NCBI GenBank assembly: GCA_014284505.1
Contig: JAAFYY010000001.1
Span: 4,712,001-4,776,000, forward strand
Reading direction: 5' to 3'
DNA from: Streptacidiphilus sp. 4-A2
Lineage (GTDB): Bacteria > Actinomycetota > Actinomycetes > Streptomycetales > Streptomycetaceae
DNA length: 64,000 nucleotides
The position numbers were made by a program, and so were the translations under genes. This document shows positions 9,897 through 20,173 of this stretch, piece after piece. Under the pieces are notes generated by a model. That model saw nothing but the letters and a program-made list of their open reading frames with translations. It was not told where the DNA came from and did not search any database. The number at the start of each line of letters is the position of its first letter. Position 1 is the stretch's first letter.

Positions 9897-10898
9897 TTAC
9901 TTCTCGCTGTCCAGGTGGGCCATCTGAGCAGCAATGTACCGGTCGCCTGCGACAGCCCCGGCCGGCACGGCCGCCTCGACGGCCGCCAGGTCGGCCGCTT
10001 CGAGCTTGACGTCCAGCGCGCCCAGCGCCTCGGCCAGGCGCTCCCGGCGACGGGCGCCGACCAGCGGGACGATGTCCTCGCCCTGGGCCAGCACCCAGGC
10101 GATGGCGACCTGGGCGACGCTCGCGCCCCGGGCCTCGGCAACCGCGCGCAGCGCCTCCACCAACGACAGGTTGGTGTTCAGGTTGTCGCCGCTGAAGCGC
10201 GGGCTGATGCCCCGGAAGTCCCCGGCGACCAGCGGCCGGTCGGCGCTCCAGTGGCCGCTGATCAGGCCGCGCGAGAGCACGCCGTAGGCGGTGATGCCGA
10301 TGCCGAGCTCGCGGGCGACCGGGAGGATCTCTGACTCGATGCCGCGGGAGATCAGCGAGTACTCGATCTGCAGGTCGGCGATCGGGTGCACGGCGTGGGC
10401 CCGGCGCAGGGTCTGCGCGCCGACCTCGGACAGGCCGATGTGCCGCACATGGCCCGCCTGGATCTGCTCGGCGATGGCGCCGACGGTCTCCTCGATCGGG
10501 ACGTTCGGGTCGAGCCGGGCCGGGCGGTAGACGTCGACGTAGTCGGTGCCGAGCCGGCGCAGCGTGTAGGCGAGGAAGTTCTTGACCGCTTCCGGGCGGG
10601 AGTCGTTGCCGTGCCAGCCGCCGTCGGCATCGCGCAGGGCGCCGAACTTCACGCTGACCTGGACCTCGCCGCGGTCACGGCCGCTGCTGCGCAGGGCGTC
10701 GCGGATGAGCAGTTCGTTGTGGCCCATGCCGTAGAAGTCGCCGGTGTCGATCAGGGTGATCCCGGCGTCCAGGGCGGCGTGCACTGTGGCGATGGACTCG
10801 GCCTCGTCGGAGGGGCCGTACATGCCGGACATCCCCATCGCGCCCAGGCCGATGGCGGAGACGCGGGGACCGGTGGTGCCGAGTTGGCGCTGATTCAT
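9897..10898 (-). CDS. Aldo/keto reductase
   Basis: NADPH-dependent oxidoreductase of the AKR superfamily, about 333 residues, cytoplasmic. Visible: MNQRQLGTTGPRVSAIGLG at the N terminus, catalytic Asp and Tyr in DTGDFYGMGHNE, and Lys in VSVKFG. The usual catalytic His position reads YRPARLDP, so the His is replaced, as in the group of bacterial AKRs with a QPARxDP motif. LVGARRRERLAEALGAL near the end binds the cofactor. ATG 10898 is chosen because GAAAGGA lies 8 bases upstream. The gene starts away from lipB, with a shared 233-base region that contains repeated and palindromic sites. Confidence 0.88.
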   Translation of the reverse strand: MNQRQLGTTGPRVSAIGLGAMGMSGMYGPSDEAESIATVHAALDAGITLIDTGDFYGMGHNELLIRDALRSSGRDRGEVQVSVKFGALRDADGGWHGNDSRPEAVKNFLAYTLRRLGTDYVDVYRPARLDPNVPIEETVGAIAEQIQAGHVRHIGLSEVGAQTLRRAHAVHPIADLQIEYSLISRGIESEILPVARELGIGITAYGVLSRGLISGHWSADRPLVAGDFRGISPRFSGDNLNTNLSLVEALRAVAEARGASVAQVAIAWVLAQGEDIVPLVGARRRERLAEALGALDVKLEAADLAAVEAAVPAGAVAGDRYIAAQMAHLDSEK

Positions 10899-10928
10899 CA
10901 GGTTCGTCCTTTCAAGTACGTGATGACA

Positions 10929-10966
10929 ACTATGCACTATGCGCTGACAGATTTCAATATCTGTCA
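10929..10966. promoter_or_regulatory. Candidate operator between AKR and lipB
   Basis: Two tandem copies of ACTATGC (10929-10935 and 10936-10942) are followed directly by the palindrome TGACAGAT-TTCAAT-ATCTGTCA (10945-10966). The AT-rich palindrome just upstream of the reductase start looks like a repressor site. The neighbouring TetR protein is one candidate, but this is inference. Confidence 0.5.
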
Positions 10967-11131
10967 TTCAGACGGCATGCACCGGCAGCCCTGTTGCCCC
11001 TCCCCGGTCCCGCTCCCCTCCCGGCCGCCGCTCCCGGTTGCCGCCATCGGCCCCGGCCGGCTCGGGTATCCGTGGTTCACCCGACCGGCCGTAGAGTTGC
11101 CGACAGGAAGACGACGGAGGAGGGGCGGCAC

Positions 11132-11974
11132 GTGGTGAGCGGCGAGCTGCGATTTGTACACCTGGGCACCGGCGAGCAGGCGGTCCCGTACCAGGAGGCA
11201 CTGGCCGAGCAGCAGCGGCTGCATGCCCTGCGCGTCGCCGACGAGATCCCGGACACCGTCCTCCTGCTGGAGCATCCGCCCGTGTACACGGCCGGCCGGC
11301 GCACCCGCCCCGAGGACCGCCCGCTGGACGGCACCCCGGTGGTGGAGGTCACCCGGGGCGGCGAGATCACCTGGCACGGCCCGGGCCAGCTGATCGGGTA
11401 CCCGATCGTCAAGCTCGCCGAACCGCTGGACGTGGTCGCCTATGTCCGCCGTCTGGAGGAGGCCCTGATCCGAGCCTGCTCCGAGTTCGGCGTCGGCACC
11501 ACCCGGATCGAGGGCCGCAGCGGGGTGTGGGTACTCGGCCAGGAGCTCCCCGGCGCGGTGGTGGACCAGGAGCGGGTGGTGAACATGGGCGCGCTCACGC
11601 TGCGGATGGGGGCCAAGCTCGGCCTGGACCCGCGCCTGGCCGGTCCCGAGTACGCCGCCTCCAACGCCGGTCAGCGCGGCGACGACCGCAAGCTGACCGC
11701 GATCGGGGTGCGCGTGGCCCGGGGCGTGACCATGCACGGCTTCGCCCTCAACTGCGATCCCGACATGACCTGGTTCGACCGGATCATCCCCTGCGGCATC
11801 CGCGACGCCGGGGTCGGCTCGCTCAGCACCGAGCTGGGCCGGGACGTCACCGTGGCCGAGGCCCTGCCGGTGGTCCGGCGCCACCTCGCCGACGTACTGG
11901 CCCCCGCCGGGAATCCCGCGGAGCCGGCCGGCGTTGCCGTTGCCGGGCCGGTGACCGGGGCGTCCCTTCGATAA
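11132..11974 (+). CDS. lipB: Octanoyl-ACP:protein transferase
   Basis: First step of de novo lipoate synthesis: moves octanoate from acyl carrier protein to the lipoyl lysine of E2 and GcvH domains. The family pattern is intact: LLEHPPVYTAGRR, RGGEITWHGPGQLIGYPI, KLTAIGVRV (catalytic Lys) and IIPCGIRDAGVGSL (catalytic Cys). GTG 11132 or GTG 11135 can start it; GGAGGAGGGG lies just upstream. About 280 residues with a short Pro/Ala tail. lipA follows 109 bases downstream, the usual actinomycete order, and both serve the E2 encoded at 1719. Confidence 0.93.
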   Translation: MVSGELRFVHLGTGEQAVPYQEALAEQQRLHALRVADEIPDTVLLLEHPPVYTAGRRTRPEDRPLDGTPVVEVTRGGEITWHGPGQLIGYPIVKLAEPLDVVAYVRRLEEALIRACSEFGVGTTRIEGRSGVWVLGQELPGAVVDQERVVNMGALTLRMGAKLGLDPRLAGPEYAASNAGQRGDDRKLTAIGVRVARGVTMHGFALNCDPDMTWFDRIIPCGIRDAGVGSLSTELGRDVTVAEALPVVRRHLADVLAPAGNPAEPAGVAVAGPVTGASLR

Positions 11975-12083
11975 GCGGGACAACGCCCTGTCCGACCCGG
12001 GAAAGCACAGGCGTACCCTGGGGTCACCGCCTGGCAGTCGCAAGTCAACAATCGAACTGCACCGAACACTAGGGAGCCGCTAC

Positions 12084-13033
12084 GTGTCCGCTGTCGCACC
12101 CGACGGCCGGAAGATGCTGCGTCTGGAGGTCCGCAACAGCGAGACCCCCATCGAGCGCAAGCCGGAGTGGATCAAAACCCGGGCGAAGATGGGCCCCGAG
12201 TACACCGCGCTCCAGTCGCTGGTGAAGCGGGAGGGCCTGCACACGGTCTGCCAGGAGGCGGGCTGTCCCAACATCTTCGAGTGCTGGGAGGACCGCGAGG
12301 CGACCTTCCTCATCGGCGGCGACCAGTGCACCCGGCGCTGCGACTTCTGCCAGATCGACACCGGCAAGCCCGCGGAGTTCGACCGCGACGAGCCGCGCCG
12401 GGTCGCCGAGTCCGTGCTGAGCATGGATCTCAACTACGCCACCATCACCGGCGTGGCCCGCGACGACCTCGAGGACGGCGGCGCCTGGCTCTACGCGGAG
12501 ACCGTCCGCCAGATCCACGCCGTGACCGCCGACCGGGAGACCGGCCGGACCGGCGTGGAGCTGCTCATCCCGGACTTCAACGCGGTGCCCGACCAGCTGG
12601 CCGAGGTCTTCTCCTCGCGTCCGCAGGTGCTGGCGCACAACATCGAGACCGTGCCGCGGATCTTCAAGCGGATCCGTCCCGGCTTCCGCTACGAGCGCTC
12701 GCTCTCGGTGGTCACCGAGGCCCGGGCGGTGGGGCTCATCACCAAGTCCAACCTGATCCTCGGCATGGGCGAGACCCGTGAGGAGGTCAGCGAGGCCCTG
12801 CGGGACCTGCACGCCGCGGGCTGCGAGCTGATCACCATCACCCAGTACCTGCGCCCCTCCCCAGGCACCACCCGGTGGAGCGCTGGGTCAAGCCGCAGGA
12901 GTTCGTCGAGCTCCAGCAGGAGGCCGAGGAGATCGGTTTCGCCGGGGTCATGTCCGGCCCGCTGGTCCGCTCGTCCTACCGGGCCGGACGGCTCTACCGG
13001 CAGGCGCTGGAGCGGCGCGGCACGACGGTGTGA
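12084..13033 (+). CDS. lipA: Lipoyl synthase
   Basis: Radical-SAM enzyme that inserts two sulfurs into the protein-bound octanoyl group. Both iron-sulfur motifs are visible: the auxiliary cluster set CQEAGCPNIFEC and the radical-SAM CTRRCDFC, both in the N-terminal third. GTG 12084 follows AGGGAG. One C is missing near 12860: QYLRPS should continue as PRHHPVERWVKPQEFVEL, ending RQALERRGTTV at 13033. It is placed directly after lipB and followed by a terminator. Confidence 0.93.
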
Positions 13034-13053
13034 CCGGGGCGGTGCCGCCCCGG
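13034..13053 (+). terminator. Terminator of lipA
   Basis: CCGGGGCGG-TG-CCGCCCCGG is a perfect 9-base stem starting at the base after the lipA stop codon. No T run follows, as is common in Streptomyces. The stretch from here to 13,345 shows no gene; it holds G/C-rich sequence and then an AT-richer part (13,195-13,275) that may carry the promoter of the next gene. Confidence 0.55.
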
Positions 13054-13345
13054 CCGCGCCGGGAGGAACGGCGCGCCCTGGGCGGCACGAGCGGGGGCAG
13101 TACCAATGGGGGCGGCAACGCTGCGGGGGCGCCGACACGATCGGGACTGCGGCCGCGTCCGGGGCTGTGACCAGCTCCGGAGTGAACATGTGTGCAACGG
13201 CACATGTTCAGGCTTCATATGGGTTTGACCCGTGGGTCACCAAGCGGTAACACATTGTGGTGACGATGTAGTGGCAGCCGCGTGGGGGTCTCCCCGGGTA
13301 GCGCGCGCCGCCGCCGCAGACGACCACAAGGGGAGTGGTTCCACC

Positions 13346-13532
13346 ATGCAGCCGCAGTTCTCCCGCATCAAAGCGCTCCCTACTCACCGGCGTCCGCCGG
13401 GCAGAATCGGTTCTGCTCGGCGGCGGCCAGCAGACGGCCCGCCGCAACGCCTGGGACGCCGTGTGCGAGAACCGCCGGCACGCGCAGGACCGGCAGGAGA
13501 GCGAGCGGGTACTGCTCCGTACCGCCCGCTGA
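13346..13532 (+). CDS. Small conserved Streptomyces protein downstream of lipA
   Basis: About 61 residues, basic, no known domain. Read with one surplus A removed in the AAA at about 13364-13366, the product is MQPQFSRIKRSLLTGVRR, then AESVLLGGGQQTARRNAWDAVC and ending ERVLLRTAR. Start ATG 13346 lies after AAGGGG. Its place between lipA and the DUF4191 gene matches the hypothetical gene found there in other Streptomyces. Function unknown. Confidence 0.6.
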
Positions 13533-13771
13533 CCCCCAGGTCGGCACCCCGGTCGACCCCCGGTCCCGGCCGGGCCCCGCACCGCCCAGGAGGCCCGCTC
13601 CGAGGCTCCTGCCCGGCCCCCGCCACGGCCCCGGCCTGACACCTGTCACACCCCCGTCCCGGCCGCACAGCGCTCCCGGCCGGGCGCCGAGACCAAGACG
13701 AGATCGACCCGAGACGGACGCGGCCCCCCGGGCTTGGGCAACGAGGGTGATGGCCACGTACGATGAGGGTC

Positions 13772-14456
13772 ATGGCGAGGCAGGAAACCACCGACGAATC
13801 CCCCGGACGGCTCAAGCAGATCCGTCTGGCGTACACCATGACCAAGCGGGTCGACCCGAAGATCGGTCTTATCACCGGCCGGTATCGGATCGGCCACCTT
13901 CGCGGTGCTCCTCGTTATCGGGTTCGTACTCGGGCATCCGATCTACCTGGGCATCCTGGGCTTTGTGCTCGGCGTGCTGGGCGCGGTCATCATCTTCGGC
14001 CGCCGGGCCGAGAAGGCCGCTTTCGGCCAGATGGAGGGGCAGCCCGGGGCCGCCGCCGCCGTCCTCAACAACATCAAGCGCGGCTGGGTGATCACCCCGG
14101 TGGTCGCCGCGACCCGTCAGCAGGACGCGATCCACCGCGCCGTCGGCCGTCCCGGCATCGTGCTGGTGGCCGAGGGCAACGTGAACCGGCTGCGCCCGAT
14201 GCTGGCCGAGGAGAAGCGCAAGATGAACCGGATGATCGGCAACGTCCCGGTCATCGACATCATCGTGGGCGACGGCGAGGGCCAGGTGCCGCTGAAGAAG
14301 CTGCACATGCACCTCACCAAGATGCCGCGCACCCTGCCCGCCGCCCAGGTCACCCAGATCAACGACCGGCTGCGGGCCATGGGCGACATGATGAGCAACG
14401 CACCGATCCCGAAGGGCCCGATGCCCAAGGGCGCTCGGATGCCCAAGGGACGCTGA
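13772..14456 (+). CDS. DUF4191 integral membrane protein
   Basis: Membrane protein of about 228 residues of the DUF4191 family, function unknown. The N terminus MARQETTDESPGRLKQIRLAYTMTKR is soluble, then two hydrophobic helices follow (near 13890-13920 and PIYLGILGFVLGVLGAVIIFG). A soluble domain comes next (VNRLRPMLAEEKRKMNRMIG ... VIDIIVGDGEGQVPLKKLHMHL) and a Met/Pro/Lys/Gly tail, KGPMPKGARMPKGR. Start ATG 13772. The first membrane helix is scrambled by indels near 13870-13910. It sits between lipA and the RDD gene as in other Streptomyces. Confidence 0.85.
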
Positions 14457-14587
14457 CAGATATTGTCCGCTGACAGTTGTCCGTCGACAGCTGACCGCTG
14501 AACGACGGACTCTGTCGGCTGACAGCGCAGGTGTGCCCGACCCCGACCGGGCCGGCACCCCCCGGGGTTCACCCCCACTCACTCAAC

Positions 14588-14631
14588 GGCCCCGGCCGCA
14601 CCGCCTCCAGCGAGGCAGCGCGACCGGGGCC
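14588..14631. terminator. Terminator-like hairpin between convergent genes
   Basis: GGCCCCGG (14588-14595) pairs with CCGGGGCC (14624-14631), and CGC/GCG next to it may extend the stem. It lies between the DUF4191 gene (plus) and the RDD gene (minus). The 130 bases before it contain several imperfect CTGACAG repeats with no gene. Confidence 0.5.
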
Positions 14632-14724
14632 GCCCAACATCCGGGCACCGCCCGCAGCAGCGCGCAGGCACAGCCCGCCCACCGCTCACCGGGCTCCGAC
14701 CCTGGCTCCGGCCCGGGCTCCAGC

Positions 14725-15195
14725 TCAGATCCGGACCTCGACCGTGGCCACCGCCTTGTCGTGCAGTCCGCGCCCGTCCCGGTCCCAGACCAGCGCGGGG
14801 ATGGCGAGCAGCAGCAGGAAGCTGCGCAGGGCGGCCTGGGCGACGCTGATCCGGCTGCCGTCCAGGCGGACCACCCGCAGGCCCAGCAGCCGCTTCCCGG
14901 GGGTGCTGCCGACGCTGCCGAGGGTGAGCACGCTCAGCACGAAGAAGACGAACATGGCCCAGTAGTTGGCCACCACCGGGTCGCGGTGGGAGATCAGCCC
15001 GTAGGCGATCAGCGCGCACAGCCACCAGTCCACGAGGATCGCCACGAGCCTGCGGCCGGTGGAGGCGATGGACCCCGGGCCCTCCTCGGGCAGCCCCAGC
15101 CGACGACCCCGGTAGCCGAACTCGGGGCCGAACTGCTCGGTGCCGGCCCCGGGACCCTCGATCCACGATCCGATGATTTTTCTGCTGTCGTCCAC
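14725..15195 (-). CDS. RDD family membrane protein
   Basis: Integral membrane protein of 156 residues of the RDD family, role unknown (some members are ion exchangers). The soluble N terminus (VDDSRKIIGSWIEGPG) leads to GSIASTGRRLVAILVDWWLCALIAYGL, where Arg and Asp of the RDD signature lie in the first helix. A second helix (WAMFVFFVLSVLTLG) and GSTPGKRLLGLRVVRLDG follow, then a third hydrophobic segment (SFLLLLAIPALVW). GTG 15195 is the start. It is divergent from glnA, as in other Streptomyces genomes. Confidence 0.88.
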   Translation of the reverse strand: MDDSRKIIGSWIEGPGAGTEQFGPEFGYRGRRLGLPEEGPGSIASTGRRLVAILVDWWLCALIAYGLISHRDPVVANYWAMFVFFVLSVLTLGSVGSTPGKRLLGLRVVRLDGSRISVAQAALRSFLLLLAIPALVWDRDGRGLHDKAVATVEVRI

Positions 15196-15390
15196 AGAAC
15201 CACAGTAGCCGTCCGGCAGCGCCCGATCCGCTCCGGGGGTACGGCGGCCGCCCGCGAAAGGGGGGTGATTAGCCATCGCCAGCCCGGGCAAGAGGTTTAG
15301 ACCAGCCTCCTGGGAGTGAACCCCGCTCCGCGCGCCCACCCCTCGGAGGCCAGGAATCCCAAGGGTTTCCCAGCCTTTGACCTGGTCCGC

Positions 15391-15428
15391 TTAACAAGCG
15401 CGAAACATTAGGGTCACGGGCGGGAAAC
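15391..15428 (+). promoter_or_regulatory. Double GlnR box upstream of glnA
   Basis: Two GlnR half-site pairs fit the consensus gTnAC-n6-GaAAC with exact 22-base periodicity: TTAAC-AAGCGC-GAAAC at 15391-15406 and GTCAC-GGGCGG-GAAAC at 15413-15428. They lie 93 bases before the glnA start. GlnR controls nitrogen assimilation in Streptomyces and binds glnA in this way. The rest of 15,196-15,520 shows no gene. Confidence 0.85.
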
Positions 15429-15520
15429 GGCTGGTTCCTATGGTGGCCAGCACGGTGCCGCTGGCGGGACTGGCGGCTCCGAACCCGCAATCCTGGCGCT
15501 TGCCGGGTCGAGGAGGATGG

Positions 15521-16933
<1,413 letters not shown>

Positions 16934-17097
16934 ATCGCACAGTTGGCCTACCAGCATGAACTCCTGAATAACCGCACCTGACCTGCGAAAACGTTACTCA
17001 TCGTCTCTCGTTGGTTTGCGTCAGATCTCGTCCTCTTGTGCACCCGATGTGCACCGGACACGAGAATCCCTGATGGATCGTCAAATTCGGGAGACTC

Positions 17098-17143
17098 ACT
17101 CGGACCCCGTTGCTCTCGTCACAGAGAGCAACGGGGTCCGAGT
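17098..17143. terminator. 19-base perfect hairpin after glnA
   Basis: ACTCGGACCCCGTTGCTCT (17098-17116) and its exact complement (17125-17143) enclose the loop CGTCACAG. It may terminate glnA transcription, though it lies 165 bases past the stop and has no T run. It stands at the junction between core and accessory DNA, so a boundary role is also possible. Confidence 0.6.
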
Positions 17144-17192
17144 TCTCACCTTGTCGCCGCACGCAGGGAACCGGCGGAACTACAGTCAGCGG

Positions 17193-17407
17193 GTGACTTC
17201 AACAGACGAGATCCTGGCCCTCGTGCGCAGCGCGCTGGACGAATTCGATGATCCCCCCTGCCCGTTTCAGTCCGGCGAGCATGCCGCATCGCCAGCCTGG
17301 CCGGGGACTCGCAAACCGCGGTGCGGCTCTCGTTGGAGCTGACGGCGACAGTGGACCGACTCCTCAACAACGGTATCCCTGGCCTTGCCAGCCCGCCTTC
17401 GACGTAA
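17193..17407 (+). CDS. Small hypothetical protein
   Basis: About 71 residues, unknown function. With one C restored in the run at 17252-17257 the product reads VTSTDEILALVRSALDEFDD-PPLPVSVRRACRIASLAGD and ends LLNNGIPGLASPPST. A helical, soluble protein is suggested. GTG 17193 follows AGCGGG. The restored frame joins two sensible halves, which supports the gene, but no homologous domain is recognised. It is the first gene of the accessory segment. Confidence 0.5.
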
Positions 17408-17509
17408 TTCGACTCGCCTGGAGACACGAAGCGCCCGCTGACCTGCGGACTCTCCACCTACGACTCGAATAGCCAGCTCTCTTAGCAAGGCCGGCGACCT
17501 TGGATGGAA

Positions 17510-17809
17510 TCACTCTTTTGGCGTACGCATTTCGTCGGCTGGACCGTGCAATGAATAATCGCCGAGCGGCATGTCTTTCAGACGCAGAGCACGCTGTAGA
17601 AGGTCCTCCACGCTTGATTGAAGACTGATTTCCTCATCGTTAGTAGAGACTTCCCGAGCAATCTCTTCAAAGGCGCTCGACACGACGCTGGAAATGGGAT
17701 CGATGCATCGAATCGACTCCAACATGACGAGAGCTGCCATGGCGTCTAGTGCGTGGCCTCGCGCCGTATAAATTGCATTCTCAGTCCCCCCATCCTGCTG
17801 CATCTTCAC
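17510..17809 (-). CDS. Hypothetical protein, second gene of a pair
   Basis: A 99-residue acidic, helical protein (GTG start VKMQQDGGTENAIYTARGHALDAMAALVML, ends HGPADEMRTPKE). Its GTG overlaps the TAG stop of the upstream gene by one base (TAGTG), so translation is coupled. Codon and base use are less G/C-rich than the core genes. No domain recognised. The phrase GHALDAMAALVMLESIR suggests a helical, partner-binding domain. Confidence 0.6.
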   Translation of the reverse strand: MKMQQDGGTENAIYTARGHALDAMAALVMLESIRCIDPISSVVSSAFEEIAREVSTNDEEISLQSSVEDLLQRALRLKDMPLGDYSLHGPADEMRTPKE

Positions 17810-19395
17810 TAGGATGTCCCTCGCCCCCTCCAGGCGGATTTTAGCATGGAAGTGAGCAAACTCCCCAAAGCCTTGTTGAGCGACTGAAGGCGACGGAGGC
17901 CAGCTGCGTTCAACCAGTCCTTCGGAGTAGTGGAAATCGACGCTTCCAGCTTTTCTGCCTTCTCGGGCTTACTCGACCAGGTCCTTAGTCTCGCGCATTG
18001 CTCAAGAACGACACGAAGAAGTGACATTGCTCGATCATCATCTTCGAGCCACAGCCAGTGAGCGGAGCGCAGAGCCGATGAACACAAGGCGGCGGCATCA
18101 CCTTGGGGCGTCTGGCCAAGCCAGATTGCGACCATCTCGGCCATCTCGGCCGCCATCACATGCAATACACTCCGCGAGCCCAAACCTTCGATGTTGAACT
18201 TCTCTTTGAGCATCCTCCTTTCTGACTCGATAGATTCCAAGGCAAAGCGCGCCGCACGAGCCCGACGCTCGTAAAAATACAGGAGGGTCATCTCGTCATC
18301 GCGATACAGCCTTCCAGCGGGCCGTTTCCCCTGCATCACCTGCTCATACGCGTTCTCGGCGCGCTTGGCCTGTTTCACCAACTCCGGCGACAGTCCTGTC
18401 TCCGGAAGCAGTGGGAAAAGGCTAGACGAGTCGGGTCCAGAGGCTCCAGCATATGTAAGCTCTGGTAGAGAGAAGAGCCCTCGCGCTAGCGCAGCCTGGC
18501 CCCGCTCCTCGGCCAAGGTCGCCAGACATAGGCGCACTTGCCGCAAATTCAGCATCAAGACATCCGACAATAGCTGTGCCGCCTCAGCTAGAACCGGCGG
18601 CTCGCCCTCCAGGAGCCCACAGGCTTCCCAGCGGATCACGTCAACGAAGCGACCACGTCCGTGCAGCAACTCAGACATAAACTCCATAAGCGCCGCCGGA
18701 TATACCCGATAGTTCTCCCCAATAATAACTTCCGGCCCTTGAAATCCAAGAGAATCCCTTTCATCTTCCCAGAACTCTACATCCACCAAAGGAGGCCCGA
18801 AATTCGAATCGCTCGACTCCATGTGAATTCTGGCAGATGGGTAGCCGCGATGGCAGCTTGACCATGCTCGCGCCGCAAAGCTGGAGGCAGGCTCTCCCTG
18901 CTCATGGCTAATACCTGCATTGAATGCTGCATTCTCGGTCCAGCGTTCAAATTGCGAGCGCAGTACAGCGGCGGCCCCAGCAAATTGGCCACTAAAAAGG
19001 AGGCGACCTGCAATGAAGGCGCTGTCTGCACCCCAGCCGATATGATCCACCCAGTCGCCACCATAAGAGGCTGGATGCCTGTTCTTGTCGGCTCCAAGCT
19101 TGCGGAGTACGACGTCGCTGAATCCGAATGACAATAGCGCTGACATCATGGGAGCGATGGAGCGCGATGGAATATTTGACATATTATTCATACGCCTATT
19201 GTGCCGAGAGATCAACGCTTCGGCGATGTGCCTGTGCGAATGCCGCGCCATCTGCTCATATTCCGTTAGAGACGAGCCGTGGCGGCCCCCACGGCGTTCG
19301 GCCCTGTTCGAACGCCGCAGTTCTCGCCGCCTGGCTTCCTCTTCTGACTCGGGTACTGATCGAAGAGCCGCCCTACGCCTACTCGCTCTGCCCAC
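17809..19395 (-). CDS. Hypothetical protein, first gene of a pair
   Basis: About 528 residues, soluble, mostly helical; no known domain identified. The N-terminal part is charged (ESEEEARRRELRRSNRAERR), then conserved-looking stretches follow: GWGADSAFIAGRLLFSGQFAGAAAVLRSQFERW and, near the C terminus, MAAEMAEMVAIWLGQTPQGDAAALCSSALRSAHW. The GTG at 19395 is chosen because GGGAGGA precedes it; the frame stays open further up to 19548. GC is visibly lower than in the core block. It is coupled to the 99-residue gene downstream. The arrangement, a big helical protein plus a small partner in a defence-rich island, would fit a two-gene defence or toxin module, but that is inference. Confidence 0.6.
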   Translation of the reverse strand: MGRASRRRAALRSVPESEEEARRRELRRSNRAERRGGRHGSSLTEYEQMARHSHRHIAEALISRHNRRMNNMSNIPSRSIAPMMSALLSFGFSDVVLRKLGADKNRHPASYGGDWVDHIGWGADSAFIAGRLLFSGQFAGAAAVLRSQFERWTENAAFNAGISHEQGEPASSFAARAWSSCHRGYPSARIHMESSDSNFGPPLVDVEFWEDERDSLGFQGPEVIIGENYRVYPAALMEFMSELLHGRGRFVDVIRWEACGLLEGEPPVLAEAAQLLSDVLMLNLRQVRLCLATLAEERGQAALARGLFSLPELTYAGASGPDSSSLFPLLPETGLSPELVKQAKRAENAYEQVMQGKRPAGRLYRDDEMTLLYFYERRARAARFALESIESERRMLKEKFNIEGLGSRSVLHVMAAEMAEMVAIWLGQTPQGDAAALCSSALRSAHWLWLEDDDRAMSLLRVVLEQCARLRTWSSKPEKAEKLEASISTTPKDWLNAAGLRRLQSLNKALGSLLTSMLKSAWRGRGTS

Positions 19396-19459
19396 ATGTC
19401 CTCCCAAGCAGCATCCGTCTACTTGAGAATGTCGCAGACCCCAGACTCCAGCTACTTCT

Positions 19460-19807
19460 TTACCCGAAGGCAACGATGGCCGCGCTCGATGCGAGCGCGG
19501 GTGCATCGCTGCACAGGTGCCCCGTCCCTTGCACCGTGTAGCCGACATGGGACCGGCACGCGATCACCACCCGGTTTCGTCCTGGCGTCCAGCAGCCGTG
19601 CGCCATCGGCCCGCGCTCCAACGCACCCACCAGCACCAGCCACTGCTCGGCACTCAACCGCTCCACTGAGTACGGCCCCTTCGACGCAATGAGTTCACAA
19701 CGCCCTGGCGCCACCTGGGCGCTCCCCTGCATCCCCATGACTCTCCCGCTTCGGGTCACGCACGACGAGCGCATTGGTCCCTCCACGCCGAGCCGATCCG
19801 CCTGCAA
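19460..19807 (-). CDS. Possible small protein
   Basis: A frame of up to 115 residues. The C-terminal part (GPYSVERLSAEQWLVLVGALE ... RNRVVIACRSHVGYTVQGTGHLC) reads like a real globular protein with two Cys. The start is uncertain; an internal ATG/GTG is possible. No domain recognised. It lies between the two-gene unit at 17,510-19,395 and the genes at 19,904-20,705, all on the same strand. Confidence 0.35.
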   Translation of the reverse strand: MQADRLGVEGPMRSSCVTRSGRVMGMQGSAQVAPGRCELIASKGPYSVERLSAEQWLVLVGALERGPMAHGCWTPGRNRVVIACRSHVGYTVQGTGHLCSDAPALASSAAIVAFG

Positions 19808-19903
19808 ATGTCACTACGGAGCGTGATCAACTCGGGCATGCGAGCACCCCGCAGGCTGGCTGCGAACGCTGGGGACGGCCGGACATCCGTTCGCTCGCCA
19901 AGA

Positions 19904-20173
19904 TCACTCCCCTGGCGAGACGAGACGATCAACAGCGAGGAGGAGGCCGCGCGGCGAGGTCGCTGACCCTTCAGTCGTGACGAAGCTCGCGGCGGCGGCC
20001 AATTCGTCCGCTGCTGTCGAGAGTGCCCCTGCGGCATCGGACAAGGTGGGATAGTCGCCGGCCTCCAAGGCTTGAGCTACCTGATCACCCAACTGCAAGG
20101 TGCGCGCATAGTGGAGGGCGAGGCGGCGGCCTCCAGAGGTCAGGCCGTCCGCAAACGACTCGTGCGCGCTCAT
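19904..20173 (-). CDS. Small hypothetical protein
   Basis: 89 residues, Ala-rich, likely helical (MSAHESFADGLTSGGRRLALHYARTLQLG ... LAAAASFVTTEGSATS). Its ATG overlaps the stop of the upstream gene (ATGA at 20170-20173), so the two form one translation unit. Function unknown. The pattern of short amphipathic helices resembles small Streptomyces proteins of unknown role. Confidence 0.6.
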   Translation of the reverse strand: MSAHESFADGLTSGGRRLALHYARTLQLGDQVAQALEAGDYPTLSDAAGALSTAADELAAAASFVTTEGSATSPRGLLLAVDRLVSPGE

